Shown one piece after another: positions 1-6,525 of a stretch of 15,620 bases of DNA. Source of the stretch: an uncultured Faecalibacterium sp. Lineage in GTDB: Bacteria > Bacillota > Clostridia > Oscillospirales > Ruminococcaceae. Where the stretch lies: assembly GCA_900765105.1 (NCBI GenBank), contig CAAFQM010000297.1, positions 1-15,620 on the forward strand, written 5' to 3'. Made by a program: the position numbers and the translations under genes. The number at the start of each line of letters is the position of its first letter. Within the stretch, counting starts at the first letter, position 1. The notes under the pieces are model-generated. The model made no database searches and had not been told where the DNA came from. It was given only the letters and a program-made list of their open reading frames with translations.

Positions 1-140
1 AAAAGCTGGTCATTCACGGTCTGCGCCGCAACGAAGAGCTGGATATGCTCAACACCTATCACGACAACTTCGGCGACCCGGAGGATGATGCCCCGGCGCA
101 GCAGCCCGCTGCCCCGCAACCGCCTGCGGAGAACCAGTAA
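1..140 (+). CDS. C-terminal end of an unrecognised protein (partial)
   Basis: Only the last 45 codons are inside the window, read in the frame that starts at base 3 and ends with TAA at 138-140. The visible tail begins KLVIHGLRRNEELDML and ends in a low-complexity stretch rich in proline, alanine and glutamine (roughly the last 20 residues), which is probably disordered. I do not recognise the family from this fragment. The reading as a real gene end is supported by a strong hairpin with a T tract starting 15 bases after the stop codon, and by codon use like that of the other genes in the window. The start, the domain content and the function all lie to the left of the window. Confidence 0.6.
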   Translation, partial: KLVIHGLRRNEELDMLNTYHDNFGDPEDDAPAQQPAAPQPPAENQ

Positions 141-154
141 CAGCATCTTCCCTG

Positions 155-187
155 CCCCGCACCGGACACCTCCGGCGCGGGGTTTTT
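155..187 (+). terminator. Rho-independent terminator of the leftmost gene
   Basis: CCCCGC-a-CCGG at 155-165 pairs with CCGG-c-GCGGGG at 172-182 around a six-base loop, and five T follow at 183-187. It begins 15 bases after the stop codon at 140. Confidence 0.85.
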
Positions 188-240
188 GCTGCGCTGATTT
201 GTTTCGTTACGAGCAAGGTTGCGCCGGTATCCTTCCAGAC

Positions 241-285
241 AACACAAAACCCCTGCATCCGTTCAGGACGCAGGGGTTTTGTGTT
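241..285 (-). terminator. Terminator of the radical SAM gene, possibly bidirectional
   Basis: A perfect 16-bp inverted repeat has arms at 241-256 and 270-285 and a 13-base loop. Each arm carries an AAAAC/GTTTT end, so a T-rich 3' side forms on either strand. On the minus strand it lies 22 bases after the radical SAM stop codon at 307. On the plus strand it could back up the terminator at 155-187. Confidence 0.85.
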
Positions 286-306
286 GCTTATGATGTCTGC
301 CGTTGA

Positions 307-1740
307 TTACTTTTCAATGGGCTGCGAGGGCTTCCAGTCCTTGTAGTTCTCGTAGCGGCTCTCGCGGATCTTGGTATGAGACCAGATCTCGTCTGCCGCA
401 GGCTGCCAGTTGGCGGCGTAGCTCTTGCATTTCTCGCACAGGTGTTCCACGCTCTCCGGCGACTGCAGGTCGGTGCTGTGGGCACCGGTCTCGTGCACCA
501 TCTTCTGCAGCAGTTCGGGGTTCTCCAGCATCGGGCAGGGACGCAGATGGTTCTTGTTGAAGGGCTGGCCGTTGTGGTAAGCCATGAACAGCGGGCTGTG
601 CAGGATCTCCAGAATGGACTGGTCATGGATGTTAGCATTGGAGTAGTGGATGAACACGCAGGGTTCTGCGTCACCGGCCGAGTTGATATGGAAGTAGTTG
701 CGGCCGCCGGCAATGCAGCCGCCCACGAACTCACCGTCGTTCTGGAAGTCCATGGGATAGAACGGGATATCGCACTCAGAAGAACGCAGGTAGCGGATGC
801 GCTGGATCATGTATTTGCGCTGATCCGGGGTGGGCATCAGCTCCGGAGCGGCCTCGTTGCCCACCGGCATATAGTGGAAGTAGAAGCCGAAGTGTGCACC
901 CTTATCGCACAGGAAACGCATGAACTCGTCGCTGGTAACGGCTTCGATGTTCTGGCTGGTGTAGCAGATGGAGGTGCCGAACAGGATGCCGTGCGCCTTG
1001 AGCAGGTCCATAGCGTGCAGCACAGCAGCATAGTGGCCCTCGCCACGGCGGGCGTCGTTGGTCTCCAGGGTGCCCTCAATGGACAGCATAAAGGCGATGT
1101 TGCCCAGACGCACTACCTCTTCGCAGAAAGGCTCGTCGATGAGGGTGGAGTTGGTGTAGATGGCAAACTGCACGTCGTTGTGCTTCTCGGCCAGTTTCAG
1201 GATATCCTTCTTGCGCACCAGAGGTTCGCCGCCGGTCAGCATGTACAGGTACACGCCCAGCTCTTTGCCTTCCGTGATGATCTTATCCATATCCTCAAAG
1301 CTGAGGTTGTTCTTGTGGCCGTACTCGCCGGCCCAGCAGCCCACGCAGTGCATGTTGCAGGCCGAGGTGGGGTCGAACAGGATCAGCCAGGGAATGTTGC
1401 ACTGGTACTTTACGCGGTTCTCGCGGATCATCTTGGTGCCGCGGAAGAAAGCTTCGTAGCCCAGATTCAGCGCCGTGGTGCGGGCCACGTTGTGGTCCAG
1501 CTGGTCCAGTGCGCAGTTGATGAGCCGCGACCATTTGCTGGAAGGATCGGTCAGGGTCTTTTTGGCGTGCTCATAGGTCTCGTCGCTGAATGCGCCGCCG
1601 TAGAACTGTTTGGACAGATCCACCAGCTGGCCAATGGTCTTTTCGGGGTCTTTATCTGCACGGGAAAGTACCACGTCCACCATCTTGCCGACGGCAGCGC
1701 GCTGCATTTTATGCGTCAGGTTTTCCATTGAGTTGTTCAT
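307..1740 (-). CDS. Radical SAM protein with C-terminal auxiliary-cluster-type cysteines
   Basis: This is a 477-residue radical S-adenosylmethionine protein. The cluster-binding motif is C128-x3-C132-x2-C135 (SACNMHCVGCW), and the SAM-binding TGGEP motif is at 169-173. About 120 mostly helical residues precede the core. The C-terminal third has further cysteines at 342, 361, 402, 435 and 438 (the last two as CEKC), resembling the SPASM/twitch ligands that hold a second Fe-S cluster; this is inferred from spacing only. The start is ATG at 1740, with GGAGG eight bases upstream. An in-frame ATG at 1791 is rejected because it abuts the predicted -10 box. The neighbour upstream on the same strand is a TetR-family regulator separated by a terminator, so the gene probably has its own regulated promoter. 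Homologues in Clostridia are usually named only 'radical SAM protein'; the substrate is unknown and no peptide substrate gene is visible next to it. Confidence 0.9.
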   Translation of the reverse strand: MNNSMENLTHKMQRAAVGKMVDVVLSRADKDPEKTIGQLVDLSKQFYGGAFSDETYEHAKKTLTDPSSKWSRLINCALDQLDHNVARTTALNLGYEAFFRGTKMIRENRVKYQCNIPWLILFDPTSACNMHCVGCWAGEYGHKNNLSFEDMDKIITEGKELGVYLYMLTGGEPLVRKKDILKLAEKHNDVQFAIYTNSTLIDEPFCEEVVRLGNIAFMLSIEGTLETNDARRGEGHYAAVLHAMDLLKAHGILFGTSICYTSQNIEAVTSDEFMRFLCDKGAHFGFYFHYMPVGNEAAPELMPTPDQRKYMIQRIRYLRSSECDIPFYPMDFQNDGEFVGGCIAGGRNYFHINSAGDAEPCVFIHYSNANIHDQSILEILHSPLFMAYHNGQPFNKNHLRPCPMLENPELLQKMVHETGAHSTDLQSPESVEHLCEKCKSYAANWQPAADEIWSHTKIRESRYENYKDWKPSQPIEK

Positions 1741-1791
1741 ATCTTTTTCCTCCAAACGATTTTTCGGAAATTCTCTTTTTTTCTGATTCAT

Positions 1792-1821
1792 ACTATACCA
1801 TTTTGGCAGATTTTATGCCAT
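1792..1821 (-). promoter_or_regulatory. Promoter of the radical SAM gene with overlapping inverted-repeat operator
   Basis: On the minus strand a -10 box TATAGT (1792-1797) lies 18 bases from a weak -35 ATGGCA (1816-1821). The inverted repeat TGGCA-N7-TGCCA (1804-1820) covers the -35 and much of the spacer, which is where a repressor would block polymerase. The neighbouring TetR-family protein is the obvious candidate to bind it. Box positions are seen in the sequence; the regulator assignment is inferred. Confidence 0.55.
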
Positions 1822-1826
1822 AATCA

Positions 1827-1861
1827 GAAAAAGCGCCGTGATAGAAAACCCATCACGGCGC
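1827..1861 (-). terminator. Terminator of the TetR-family regulator gene
   Basis: A perfect 10-bp inverted repeat, GCGCCGTGAT at 1833-1842 and ATCACGGCGC at 1852-1861, has a nine-base loop. On the minus strand it is followed by TTTTTCTG. It starts 33 bases after the regulator's stop codon and separates it from the radical SAM promoter. Confidence 0.85.
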
Positions 1862-1894
1862 GGATTATGATAAAATTTTTAAAATGACCGCAGG

Positions 1895-2476
1895 TCAGTT
1901 ATCCTCTCCCAGATGCATCTTATTGCTGCTGAAGCGGCACAGTGCCCGGCGCAGGTCCCCACGGATCATCGTTCCCAGACGTTCGGTCATCACTGCCGGA
2001 TCCGTTTTCATATCCTTGCGGATCCATTCCAGCGTCATGCCCACCAGTGCATACTTGTAGAAATCCACGATGAACTGCTTATCAGCATCCTGCACCGTGA
2101 TGTCCTTGCATTCACGGTCGGCAAACTCCTTGAGCAGCGGGTCCAGCAGCTTATAAAGGTACTGTTCCACCTGTTCCCTGCCCACCGAGCGGTACACGTT
2201 CAGCACAAGGGATTTATTTTCCTGCACCCGCTGCAGGATATCCAGATATGCCTCGTTCCATGTCTCGAAGCTCTGTCGTCCTTCCAGGCTCTTCGTGGCG
2301 TCCTCCACGAGGATCCAGTCCACCAGATCGTAAATATCCTTGAAGTGGTAATAGAAAGTCATGCGGTTGACGCCGCAGTCCTCGGTGATATCGTTGATTG
2401 TGATCTTGTTAAGGGGCTTTTCCAGCAACAGCTTCTTCAGCGACGCTTCCAGCGCCCGTTTGGTTGTCTGTGACAC
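1895..2476 (-). CDS. TetR/AcrR-family transcriptional regulator
   Basis: This protein of about 193 residues has a typical N-terminal TetR DNA-binding domain. The helix-turn-helix is visible as KITINDITEDCGVNRMTFYY followed by HFKDIYDLVDWI, near residues 25-57. The C-terminal two thirds is an all-helical ligand and dimer domain of the type seen in regulators related to DhaS (TetR_C_8-like, from memory). I chose GTG at 2476 because GGGAAAGGA lies at a normal distance upstream; an in-frame ATG at 2485 leaves almost no space to that site. It is transcribed on its own between a promoter at 2549-2581 and a terminator at 1827-1861. Its likely target is the next gene, the radical SAM protein, whose promoter carries an inverted repeat; part of that repeat also recurs upstream of the regulator. 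The ligand is unknown. Confidence 0.9.
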   Translation of the reverse strand: MSQTTKRALEASLKKLLLEKPLNKITINDITEDCGVNRMTFYYHFKDIYDLVDWILVEDATKSLEGRQSFETWNEAYLDILQRVQENKSLVLNVYRSVGREQVEQYLYKLLDPLLKEFADRECKDITVQDADKQFIVDFYKYALVGMTLEWIRKDMKTDPAVMTERLGTMIRGDLRRALCRFSSNKMHLGEDN

Positions 2477-2548
2477 AAAAACCATCCTTTCCCGGCAAGG
2501 GCATTTCCTGCCGTATGCGGCCAGATCCTTCTGAGCTGCATCTTATCT

Positions 2549-2581
2549 ATTATAATACCGCAAAATATGGTTTCATTTCAA
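2549..2581 (-). promoter_or_regulatory. Promoter of the TetR-family regulator gene
   Basis: On the minus strand TTGAAA (complement of 2576-2581) is followed after 18 bases by TATTATAAT (complement of 2549-2557). This gives a leader of about 65 bases before the GTG start. The spacer ends in TTGCGG directly before the -10 box, as it also does in the promoter at 5925-5954. Confidence 0.6.
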
Positions 2582-2617
2582 GCACGGAATTTGTTGTTTT
2601 TATGAAGAATAGGTGAA

Positions 2618-2636
2618 TGGCATAAAATATACGCCA
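2618..2636. promoter_or_regulatory. Possible second operator copy between the TetR gene and proC
   Basis: TGGCATAAAATATACGCCA contains the same 12-mer, ATGGCATAAAAT (2617-2628), that occurs on the minus strand within the inverted repeat over the radical SAM promoter (complement of 1810-1821). It lies upstream of both the regulator's -35 and the proC -35 and overlaps neither. The half-site spacing differs by two bases from the first copy, so it may be a weaker site or chance. Confidence 0.35.
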
Positions 2637-2682
2637 GTGCACCGGGAGCTTTCTCTTTCCGGTAAAAAAGTAGCAAAGCCCC

Positions 2683-2711
2683 TTGATTTTATCTGCACGG
2701 TTGCTTAGAAT
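2683..2711 (+). promoter_or_regulatory. Promoter of the proC-proB-proA operon
   Basis: TTGATT at 2683-2688 and TAGAAT at 2706-2711 are separated by 17 bases. Transcription would begin near 2718, giving a leader of about 48 bases. I see no T-box, riboswitch or attenuator structure in this short leader. Confidence 0.7.
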
Positions 2712-2765
2712 GGGAGCAGGCGGCCTGTATGAGTGCGCCGCCGTTTGAGGGAGGGTATAACTATA

Positions 2766-3569
2766 ATGGATACCATTGGTTTTCTGGGCTGTGGTAACAT
2801 GGGCGGAGCCATCGCCCGTGCCGTGTGCAAAGCTGTTGACCCCAAAAAAGTTTTTCTTGCAAACCGTACTGCTGCCAAAGCGCAGGCTCTGGCCAAAGAG
2901 CTGGGCTGCAAAACAGCCACCAACGCCGAGGTTGCCGGTGACTGTGACCTGATCTTTCTGGCGGTAAAGCCCCAGATGATGGAAGCACTGCTGGATCCGC
3001 TCAAGTTCACGCTGGACGAGCGCCCCAGCCGCTTCGTGCTGTGCAGTATGGCGGCCGGCCTTTCCATTGCACGGATCCAGGAGATGGCAGGCGAGGACTT
3101 TCCTGTCATCCGCATCATGCCCAACACCCCGGCTTCTGTGGGCGAGGGTATGATCCAGTATTGTTCCAGCAATGTCACCGCCGAAGAAGAGGCGGCGTTC
3201 CTCAGGATCATGGCTCCCGCCGGGCGGCTGGACGCTGTGCCGGAAAGCCTCATCGATGCCGCCAGCTGCGTATCCGGCTGCGGCCCGGCGTGGGTCTACC
3301 AATTTATTGAAGCGCTGGCCGACGGCGGCGTGGCCTGCGGCCTTCCCCGCGCCAAGGCGCAGGAATACGCCGCACAGATGGTGCTTGGCAGTGCAAAGCT
3401 GGTGCTGGAAAGCGGTAAGCACCCCGGTGAGCTGAAGGACGCCGTGTGCAGCCCCGGCGGCAGCACCATTCAGGGCGTGCGCGTGCTGGAAGAGCGCGGC
3501 CTGCGCGGCGCAGTGATGGACGCTGTGATCGCTTCGTACAACAAAACCAAAGAGATGGGAAAGGGTTAA
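2766..3569 (+). CDS. proC: Pyrroline-5-carboxylate reductase
   Basis: It catalyses the last step of proline synthesis, the NAD(P)H-dependent reduction of 1-pyrroline-5-carboxylate to proline in the cytoplasm. The 267-residue length is normal for the family. The N-terminal Rossmann fold begins IGFLGCGNMGGA. Further landmarks are AVKPQ near residue 63, the MPNTPASVGEGM segment in the middle, and the C-terminal signature region running from VSGCGPAWVYQFIEALADGG to SPGGSTIQG. The start is ATG at 2766, with a GGGAGGG site about 10 bases upstream; an upstream in-frame GTG at 2733 has no such site. It is the first gene of proC-proB-proA, which together convert glutamate to proline, and proB follows after seven bases. 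Confidence 0.97.
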   Translation: MDTIGFLGCGNMGGAIARAVCKAVDPKKVFLANRTAAKAQALAKELGCKTATNAEVAGDCDLIFLAVKPQMMEALLDPLKFTLDERPSRFVLCSMAAGLSIARIQEMAGEDFPVIRIMPNTPASVGEGMIQYCSSNVTAEEEAAFLRIMAPAGRLDAVPESLIDAASCVSGCGPAWVYQFIEALADGGVACGLPRAKAQEYAAQMVLGSAKLVLESGKHPGELKDAVCSPGGSTIQGVRVLEERGLRGAVMDAVIASYNKTKEMGKG

Positions 3570-3576
3570 GGGATTC

Positions 3577-4353
3577 ATGCGCATTGTTGTGAAAGTAGGC
3601 ACCTCTACATTGGCCTATGCCACCGGGCGGCTGAACATCCGCCACACCGAACAGCTGGTCAAGGTGCTGAGCGACCTGAAAAACGAAGGCCACGAGGTCA
3701 TTCTGGTATCCTCCGGTGCCATTGGCATGGGCGTGGGCAAGCTCTCACTGCCTGCCCGCCCGAAGGACACCGCCACCAAGCAGGCCTGCGCAGCTGTGGG
3801 CCAGTGCGAACTGATGTACACCTATGACCGGCTGTTCAATGCCTACAATCACACCGTGGCGCAGATCCTGCTCACCGGTGTGGATGTGGAGCACACCGAG
3901 CGCCGGGTGAACTTCCAGACCACCCTGTCCCGTTTGCTGGAACTGGGCGCGCTGCCCATCATCAACGAGAACGACACCGTTGCCACCGATGAGATCACCT
4001 CCATCGGCGACAACGACACTCTGGCTGCCATCGTGGCCTGCTGTGCAAAGGCCGATCTTCTGGTGCTGCTGAGCGACATCGACGGCCTGTATACCGCCAA
4101 CCCCCACACTCACCCGGATGCCCGGCTCATCCCTCTGGTGGAGGAGATCACCCCCGAGGTGATGGCGCTGGCAGACGGAGCCGGTTCGGCTCTGGGCACC
4201 GGCGGCATGACCACTAAGCTGCGTGCCGCCCGCATGGTAACGGCCAGCGGCGCAGACATGGTCATTGCCAACGGCGCGCACCCAGAGCTGCTGTACGACA
4301 TTGCCGCCGGTGTCCCAGCCGGCACCCGCTTTGCAGGCCATAAGGAGGGCTGA
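3577..4353 (+). CDS. proB: Glutamate 5-kinase, short form without PUA domain
   Basis: It phosphorylates the gamma-carboxyl of glutamate with ATP, the first and normally proline-inhibited step of proline synthesis. The amino-acid kinase fold is complete: VVKVGTSTL at the N-terminus, LVSSGAIGMG, NENDTVATDEI with GDNDTLAA, LLSDIDGLYTANP, and GTGGMTTKLRAA near the C-terminus. At 258 residues it lacks the C-terminal PUA domain that brings E. coli ProB to about 367; such short forms are known in other bacteria. The start is ATG at 3577, with AAGGG four bases upstream, and only seven bases separate it from proC. A GGAGGG site near its 3' end serves proA, which starts two bases after its stop, so proB and proA are likely translationally coupled. 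Confidence 0.97.
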   Translation: MRIVVKVGTSTLAYATGRLNIRHTEQLVKVLSDLKNEGHEVILVSSGAIGMGVGKLSLPARPKDTATKQACAAVGQCELMYTYDRLFNAYNHTVAQILLTGVDVEHTERRVNFQTTLSRLLELGALPIINENDTVATDEITSIGDNDTLAAIVACCAKADLLVLLSDIDGLYTANPHTHPDARLIPLVEEITPEVMALADGAGSALGTGGMTTKLRAARMVTASGADMVIANGAHPELLYDIAAGVPAGTRFAGHKEG

Positions 4354-4355
4354 AC

Positions 4356-5618
4356 ATGACGACTCAGGAAATTCTGGAAGCCGCCCGTGCTTCCAAAACA
4401 GCCGTGGCGCTGGCCAATAGCGAGACCCACAGACAGGCTCTGCTTGCCATGGCCGACCGGCTGTGCCTGCCGGAAAATATGGAGGCCATTCTGGCCGCCA
4501 ACGCTGAGGATATGGCCGCAGCCAAAGGGCACATCAGCGAGGTGATGCTGGACCGTCTTGCCCTGACCGAGGAGCGCATCGATGCCATGGGCCGGGGCAT
4601 TCTGGAAGTAGCCGCCCTGCCCGATCCGGTGGGGCGGGTGCTCCGGCGGGTGGAACGCCCCAACGGGCTGGTGATCGAAAAGACTGCTGTTCCCATGGGT
4701 GTCATCGCCATCATCTACGAGAGCCGCCCCAATGTAACCAGCGACGCTGCTGCCCTTGCCGTCAAAAGCGGCAATGCCTGCATCCTGCGCTGCGGCAAGG
4801 AGGCATGGCGCAGTGCTAATGCCATTGTGAAAGCGCTGCGGCAGGGTCTGCGGGAGGCCGGCCTGCCCGAGGATGCAGTCAGCCTGATCGAGGACACCAC
4901 CCACGCTTCCGCCAACGCCCTGATGACCGCCGTGGGCTATGTAGACCTTCTGATCCCCCGCGGCGGAGCCGGGCTGATCCGGGCCTGTGTGGAAAACGCA
5001 AAAGTCCCCTGCATCCAGACTGGCACCGGCATCTGCCACATCTATGTGGATGACTCCGCCGATCTGGACAAGGCACTGGACATCATCGAAAATGCCAAGG
5101 CCAGCCGTCCCAGCGTGTGCAACGCCGAGGAAGTGTGCCTTGTAAACGCTGCCGTGGCACAGGAATTTCTGCCCCGGCTGGCACAGCGTCTCGGCCCGGA
5201 CCGCGCCGTAAAGGGCCTGCACCCGGTGGAGCTGCGTCTGGACGAGCGCGCCGCTGCCATCATTCCCGGCACGCCTGCCGGTGCGCAGGACTTTGACACT
5301 GAATTTCTGGATTACATCCTCGCGGTCAAGGTAGTGGACAGCGTGGACGAGGCCATTGCTCATATCGCAAAGCACTCCACCGGCCACAGCGAGGCCATTC
5401 TGACTCAGACACAGGCTCACGCCGACCGGTTCACCGCCGCGGTGGACAGCGCCGCCGTGTACGTCAACTGCTCTACCCGCTTTACCGACGGCGGCGAGTT
5501 CGGTCTGGGATGCGAGATGGGTATCTCTACCCAAAAGCTCCACGCCCGCGGCCCCATGGGACTGGAAGAGCTGTGCAGTTATAAATATATCATCCACGGC
5601 AATGGGCAGGTACGTTGA
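4356..5618 (+). CDS. proA: Gamma-glutamyl phosphate reductase (glutamate-5-semialdehyde dehydrogenase)
   Basis: It reduces gamma-glutamyl phosphate to glutamate-5-semialdehyde with NADPH; the product cyclises and is used by ProC. The 420 residues match the family length. The aldehyde-dehydrogenase fold is recognisable: MGVIAIIYESRPNVTSDAAAL before the cofactor region, KSGNACILRCGKEA, the catalytic cysteine C255 in RPSVCNAEE, and the C-terminal CSTRFTDGGEFGLGCEMGIS signature. C255 corresponds to the active-site cysteine of characterised ProA proteins. The start is ATG at 4356, preceded by AAGGAGGG inside proB. It is the last gene of the operon, and a strong terminator follows at 5717-5751. Confidence 0.97.
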   Translation: MTTQEILEAARASKTAVALANSETHRQALLAMADRLCLPENMEAILAANAEDMAAAKGHISEVMLDRLALTEERIDAMGRGILEVAALPDPVGRVLRRVERPNGLVIEKTAVPMGVIAIIYESRPNVTSDAAALAVKSGNACILRCGKEAWRSANAIVKALRQGLREAGLPEDAVSLIEDTTHASANALMTAVGYVDLLIPRGGAGLIRACVENAKVPCIQTGTGICHIYVDDSADLDKALDIIENAKASRPSVCNAEEVCLVNAAVAQEFLPRLAQRLGPDRAVKGLHPVELRLDERAAAIIPGTPAGAQDFDTEFLDYILAVKVVDSVDEAIAHIAKHSTGHSEAILTQTQAHADRFTAAVDSAAVYVNCSTRFTDGGEFGLGCEMGISTQKLHARGPMGLEELCSYKYIIHGNGQVR

Positions 5619-5716
5619 AGCGTCCTGAGCCCACCATCCCGGTGTCAAAATCGGGTGCGAACGTTTTGTCCATTTTATTCATAATTCAGAAACAGACCTG
5701 AAAAGCTTTTTCCCCT

Positions 5717-5751
5717 GCAGGCCGGTGCATCCGCTCCGGCCTGCATTTTTT
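5717..5751 (+). terminator. Terminator of the proline operon
   Basis: GCAGGCCGG (5717-5725) and CCGGCCTGC (5736-5744) form a perfect 9-bp stem, extended by one T-A pair, with a ten-base loop. Six T follow at 5746-5751. It lies about 100 bases after the proA stop. The stretch between them has only weak short hairpins. Confidence 0.9.
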
Positions 5752-5924
5752 GTTCATCCTGTATGGATTGTTTTTTCTGCAGGGACAAAATTTGAATTTT
5801 GTTTTCACTTTTCCTGTTTTTATCGTTTATTTGGATGGATGAATGTATCCAAGTTTTCTCCGATTCTCACAAAGAAAGAGTATTACTTTCTTGATTTTGT
5901 TCTGTAAAAAGTATAAAAAAGGGC
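5752..5924. other. AT-rich intergenic segment with three inverted repeats, no gene seen
   Basis: No convincing reading frame with a ribosome binding site occurs here. Three small inverted repeats follow one another: ACAAAATT-tg-AATTTTGT (5785-5802), TTGGAT-N10-ATCCAA (5831-5852) and AAGAAAG-N7-CTTTCTT (5872-5892). The segment is much richer in A and T than its surroundings and ends at the promoter of the methylglyoxal synthase-like gene. It may hold operators or a small RNA, but no promoter for an RNA is clear. Confidence 0.4.
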
Positions 5925-5954
5925 TTGACAACCCATGATTTATTGCGGTAAAAC
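5925..5954 (+). promoter_or_regulatory. Promoter of the methylglyoxal synthase-like gene
   Basis: A consensus -35 TTGACA (5925-5930) is followed after 18 bases by TAAAAC (5949-5954). The leader to the ATG at 6054 would be about 93 bases. A second, poorly spaced pair, TTGAAA and TATACT, lies in the leader near 6001-6032 and is less likely. Confidence 0.65.
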
Positions 5955-5968
5955 TATATTGGAAATTT

Positions 5969-5982
5969 TGATAACGATTTCA
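5969..5982. promoter_or_regulatory. cre-like operator (LacI/CcpA type)
   Basis: TGATAACGATTTCA agrees with 12 of 14 positions of the CcpA consensus TGWAARCGYTWWCA, including the central CG. It lies a few bases after the expected transcription start, a position that usually blocks transcription. Binding by CcpA or another LacI-family protein is inferred; no such gene is in the window. Confidence 0.4.
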
Positions 5983-6053
5983 CTTCATTTCAGTTCCGAT
6001 TTGAAATTGTCCGTCATTCACAACACTATACTGAGAACAAAGGAGAGAGCACT

Positions 6054-6500
6054 ATGACCATCGCCATTCTTGCACACGACTCCCGCAAAGAACTCGCACT
6101 GCAGTTCTGTACGGCTTACAGCGCCATTTTATCCAAAAACACTGTCATTGCCACCGGTACCACCGGACGGATGCTGGCGCAGACCACCGGCCTGCCCGTG
6201 CATTGCTACCTCTCCGGAAAGCTGGGCGGCGTACAGCAGATCACTTCCCGCGTTGCCTGCGACGAAGTGGATCTGGTGCTGTTCTTCCGCGATCCGCTGA
6301 AGGCCGACGCCGCCAGCATCACCGAGCAGAATCTGCTCCGCCTGTGCGATATGCACGGTGTACCCATTGCCACCAACATTGCCACCGCCGAGGTGCTGCT
6401 GCGTGGTCTGGATCAGGGCGATCTGGACTACCGCGAAGGGATGCATCCCGCTCTCGTTGAGCCGATGCCTGCCGCTACGCCCCGCCGTGTGACGGCCTGA
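6054..6500 (+). CDS. mgsA: Methylglyoxal synthase family protein, catalytic residues replaced
   Basis: This 148-residue protein clearly has the MgsA fold: LAHDSRK at the N-terminus, ATGTTG phosphate loop (33-38), LSGKLGGVQQ, VLFFRDPL, and PIATNIATAEVLL. MgsA normally converts dihydroxyacetone phosphate to methylglyoxal and phosphate. Against E. coli MgsA (recalled from memory) the two align without gaps at a constant offset of 11 from residue 8 to 90. H8, D9, K12, the phosphate-loop threonines, S54 and D80 are kept. The positions of catalytic D71, H98 and D101 are V60, A87 and T90. Methylglyoxal formation is therefore doubtful; binding of a phosphorylated ligand seems possible. The start is ATG at 6054, with AAGGAGAG six bases upstream. 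It is a single-gene unit between terminators, with a cre-like site in its leader. Automatic annotation will call it mgsA. Confidence 0.85.
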   Translation: MTIAILAHDSRKELALQFCTAYSAILSKNTVIATGTTGRMLAQTTGLPVHCYLSGKLGGVQQITSRVACDEVDLVLFFRDPLKADAASITEQNLLRLCDMHGVPIATNIATAEVLLRGLDQGDLDYREGMHPALVEPMPAATPRRVTA

Positions 6501-6525
6501 TTTGTGTATAGAGACTAAGGGAAAG

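Noticed and set aside
376..1731. 451-codon open frame antisense to the radical SAM gene
   Set aside because: The minus strand has the CX3CX2C and TGGEP motifs and a good ribosome site; the plus-strand frame is a shadow.
1741..1791. N-terminal extension of the radical SAM protein to an ATG at 1791
   Set aside because: That ATG follows directly on the predicted -10 box, leaving no leader, while the ATG at 1740 has GGAGG at a proper distance.
2712..2765. T-box or riboswitch in the proC leader
   Set aside because: The leader after the predicted promoter is only about 48 bases and has no T-box sequence or terminator hairpin.
4110..5648. 512-codon open frame antisense to proB and proA
   Set aside because: The high GC content at third positions of proBA keeps the opposite strand open. 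The predicted peptide has no recognisable domain, and proA on the plus strand has its catalytic motifs.
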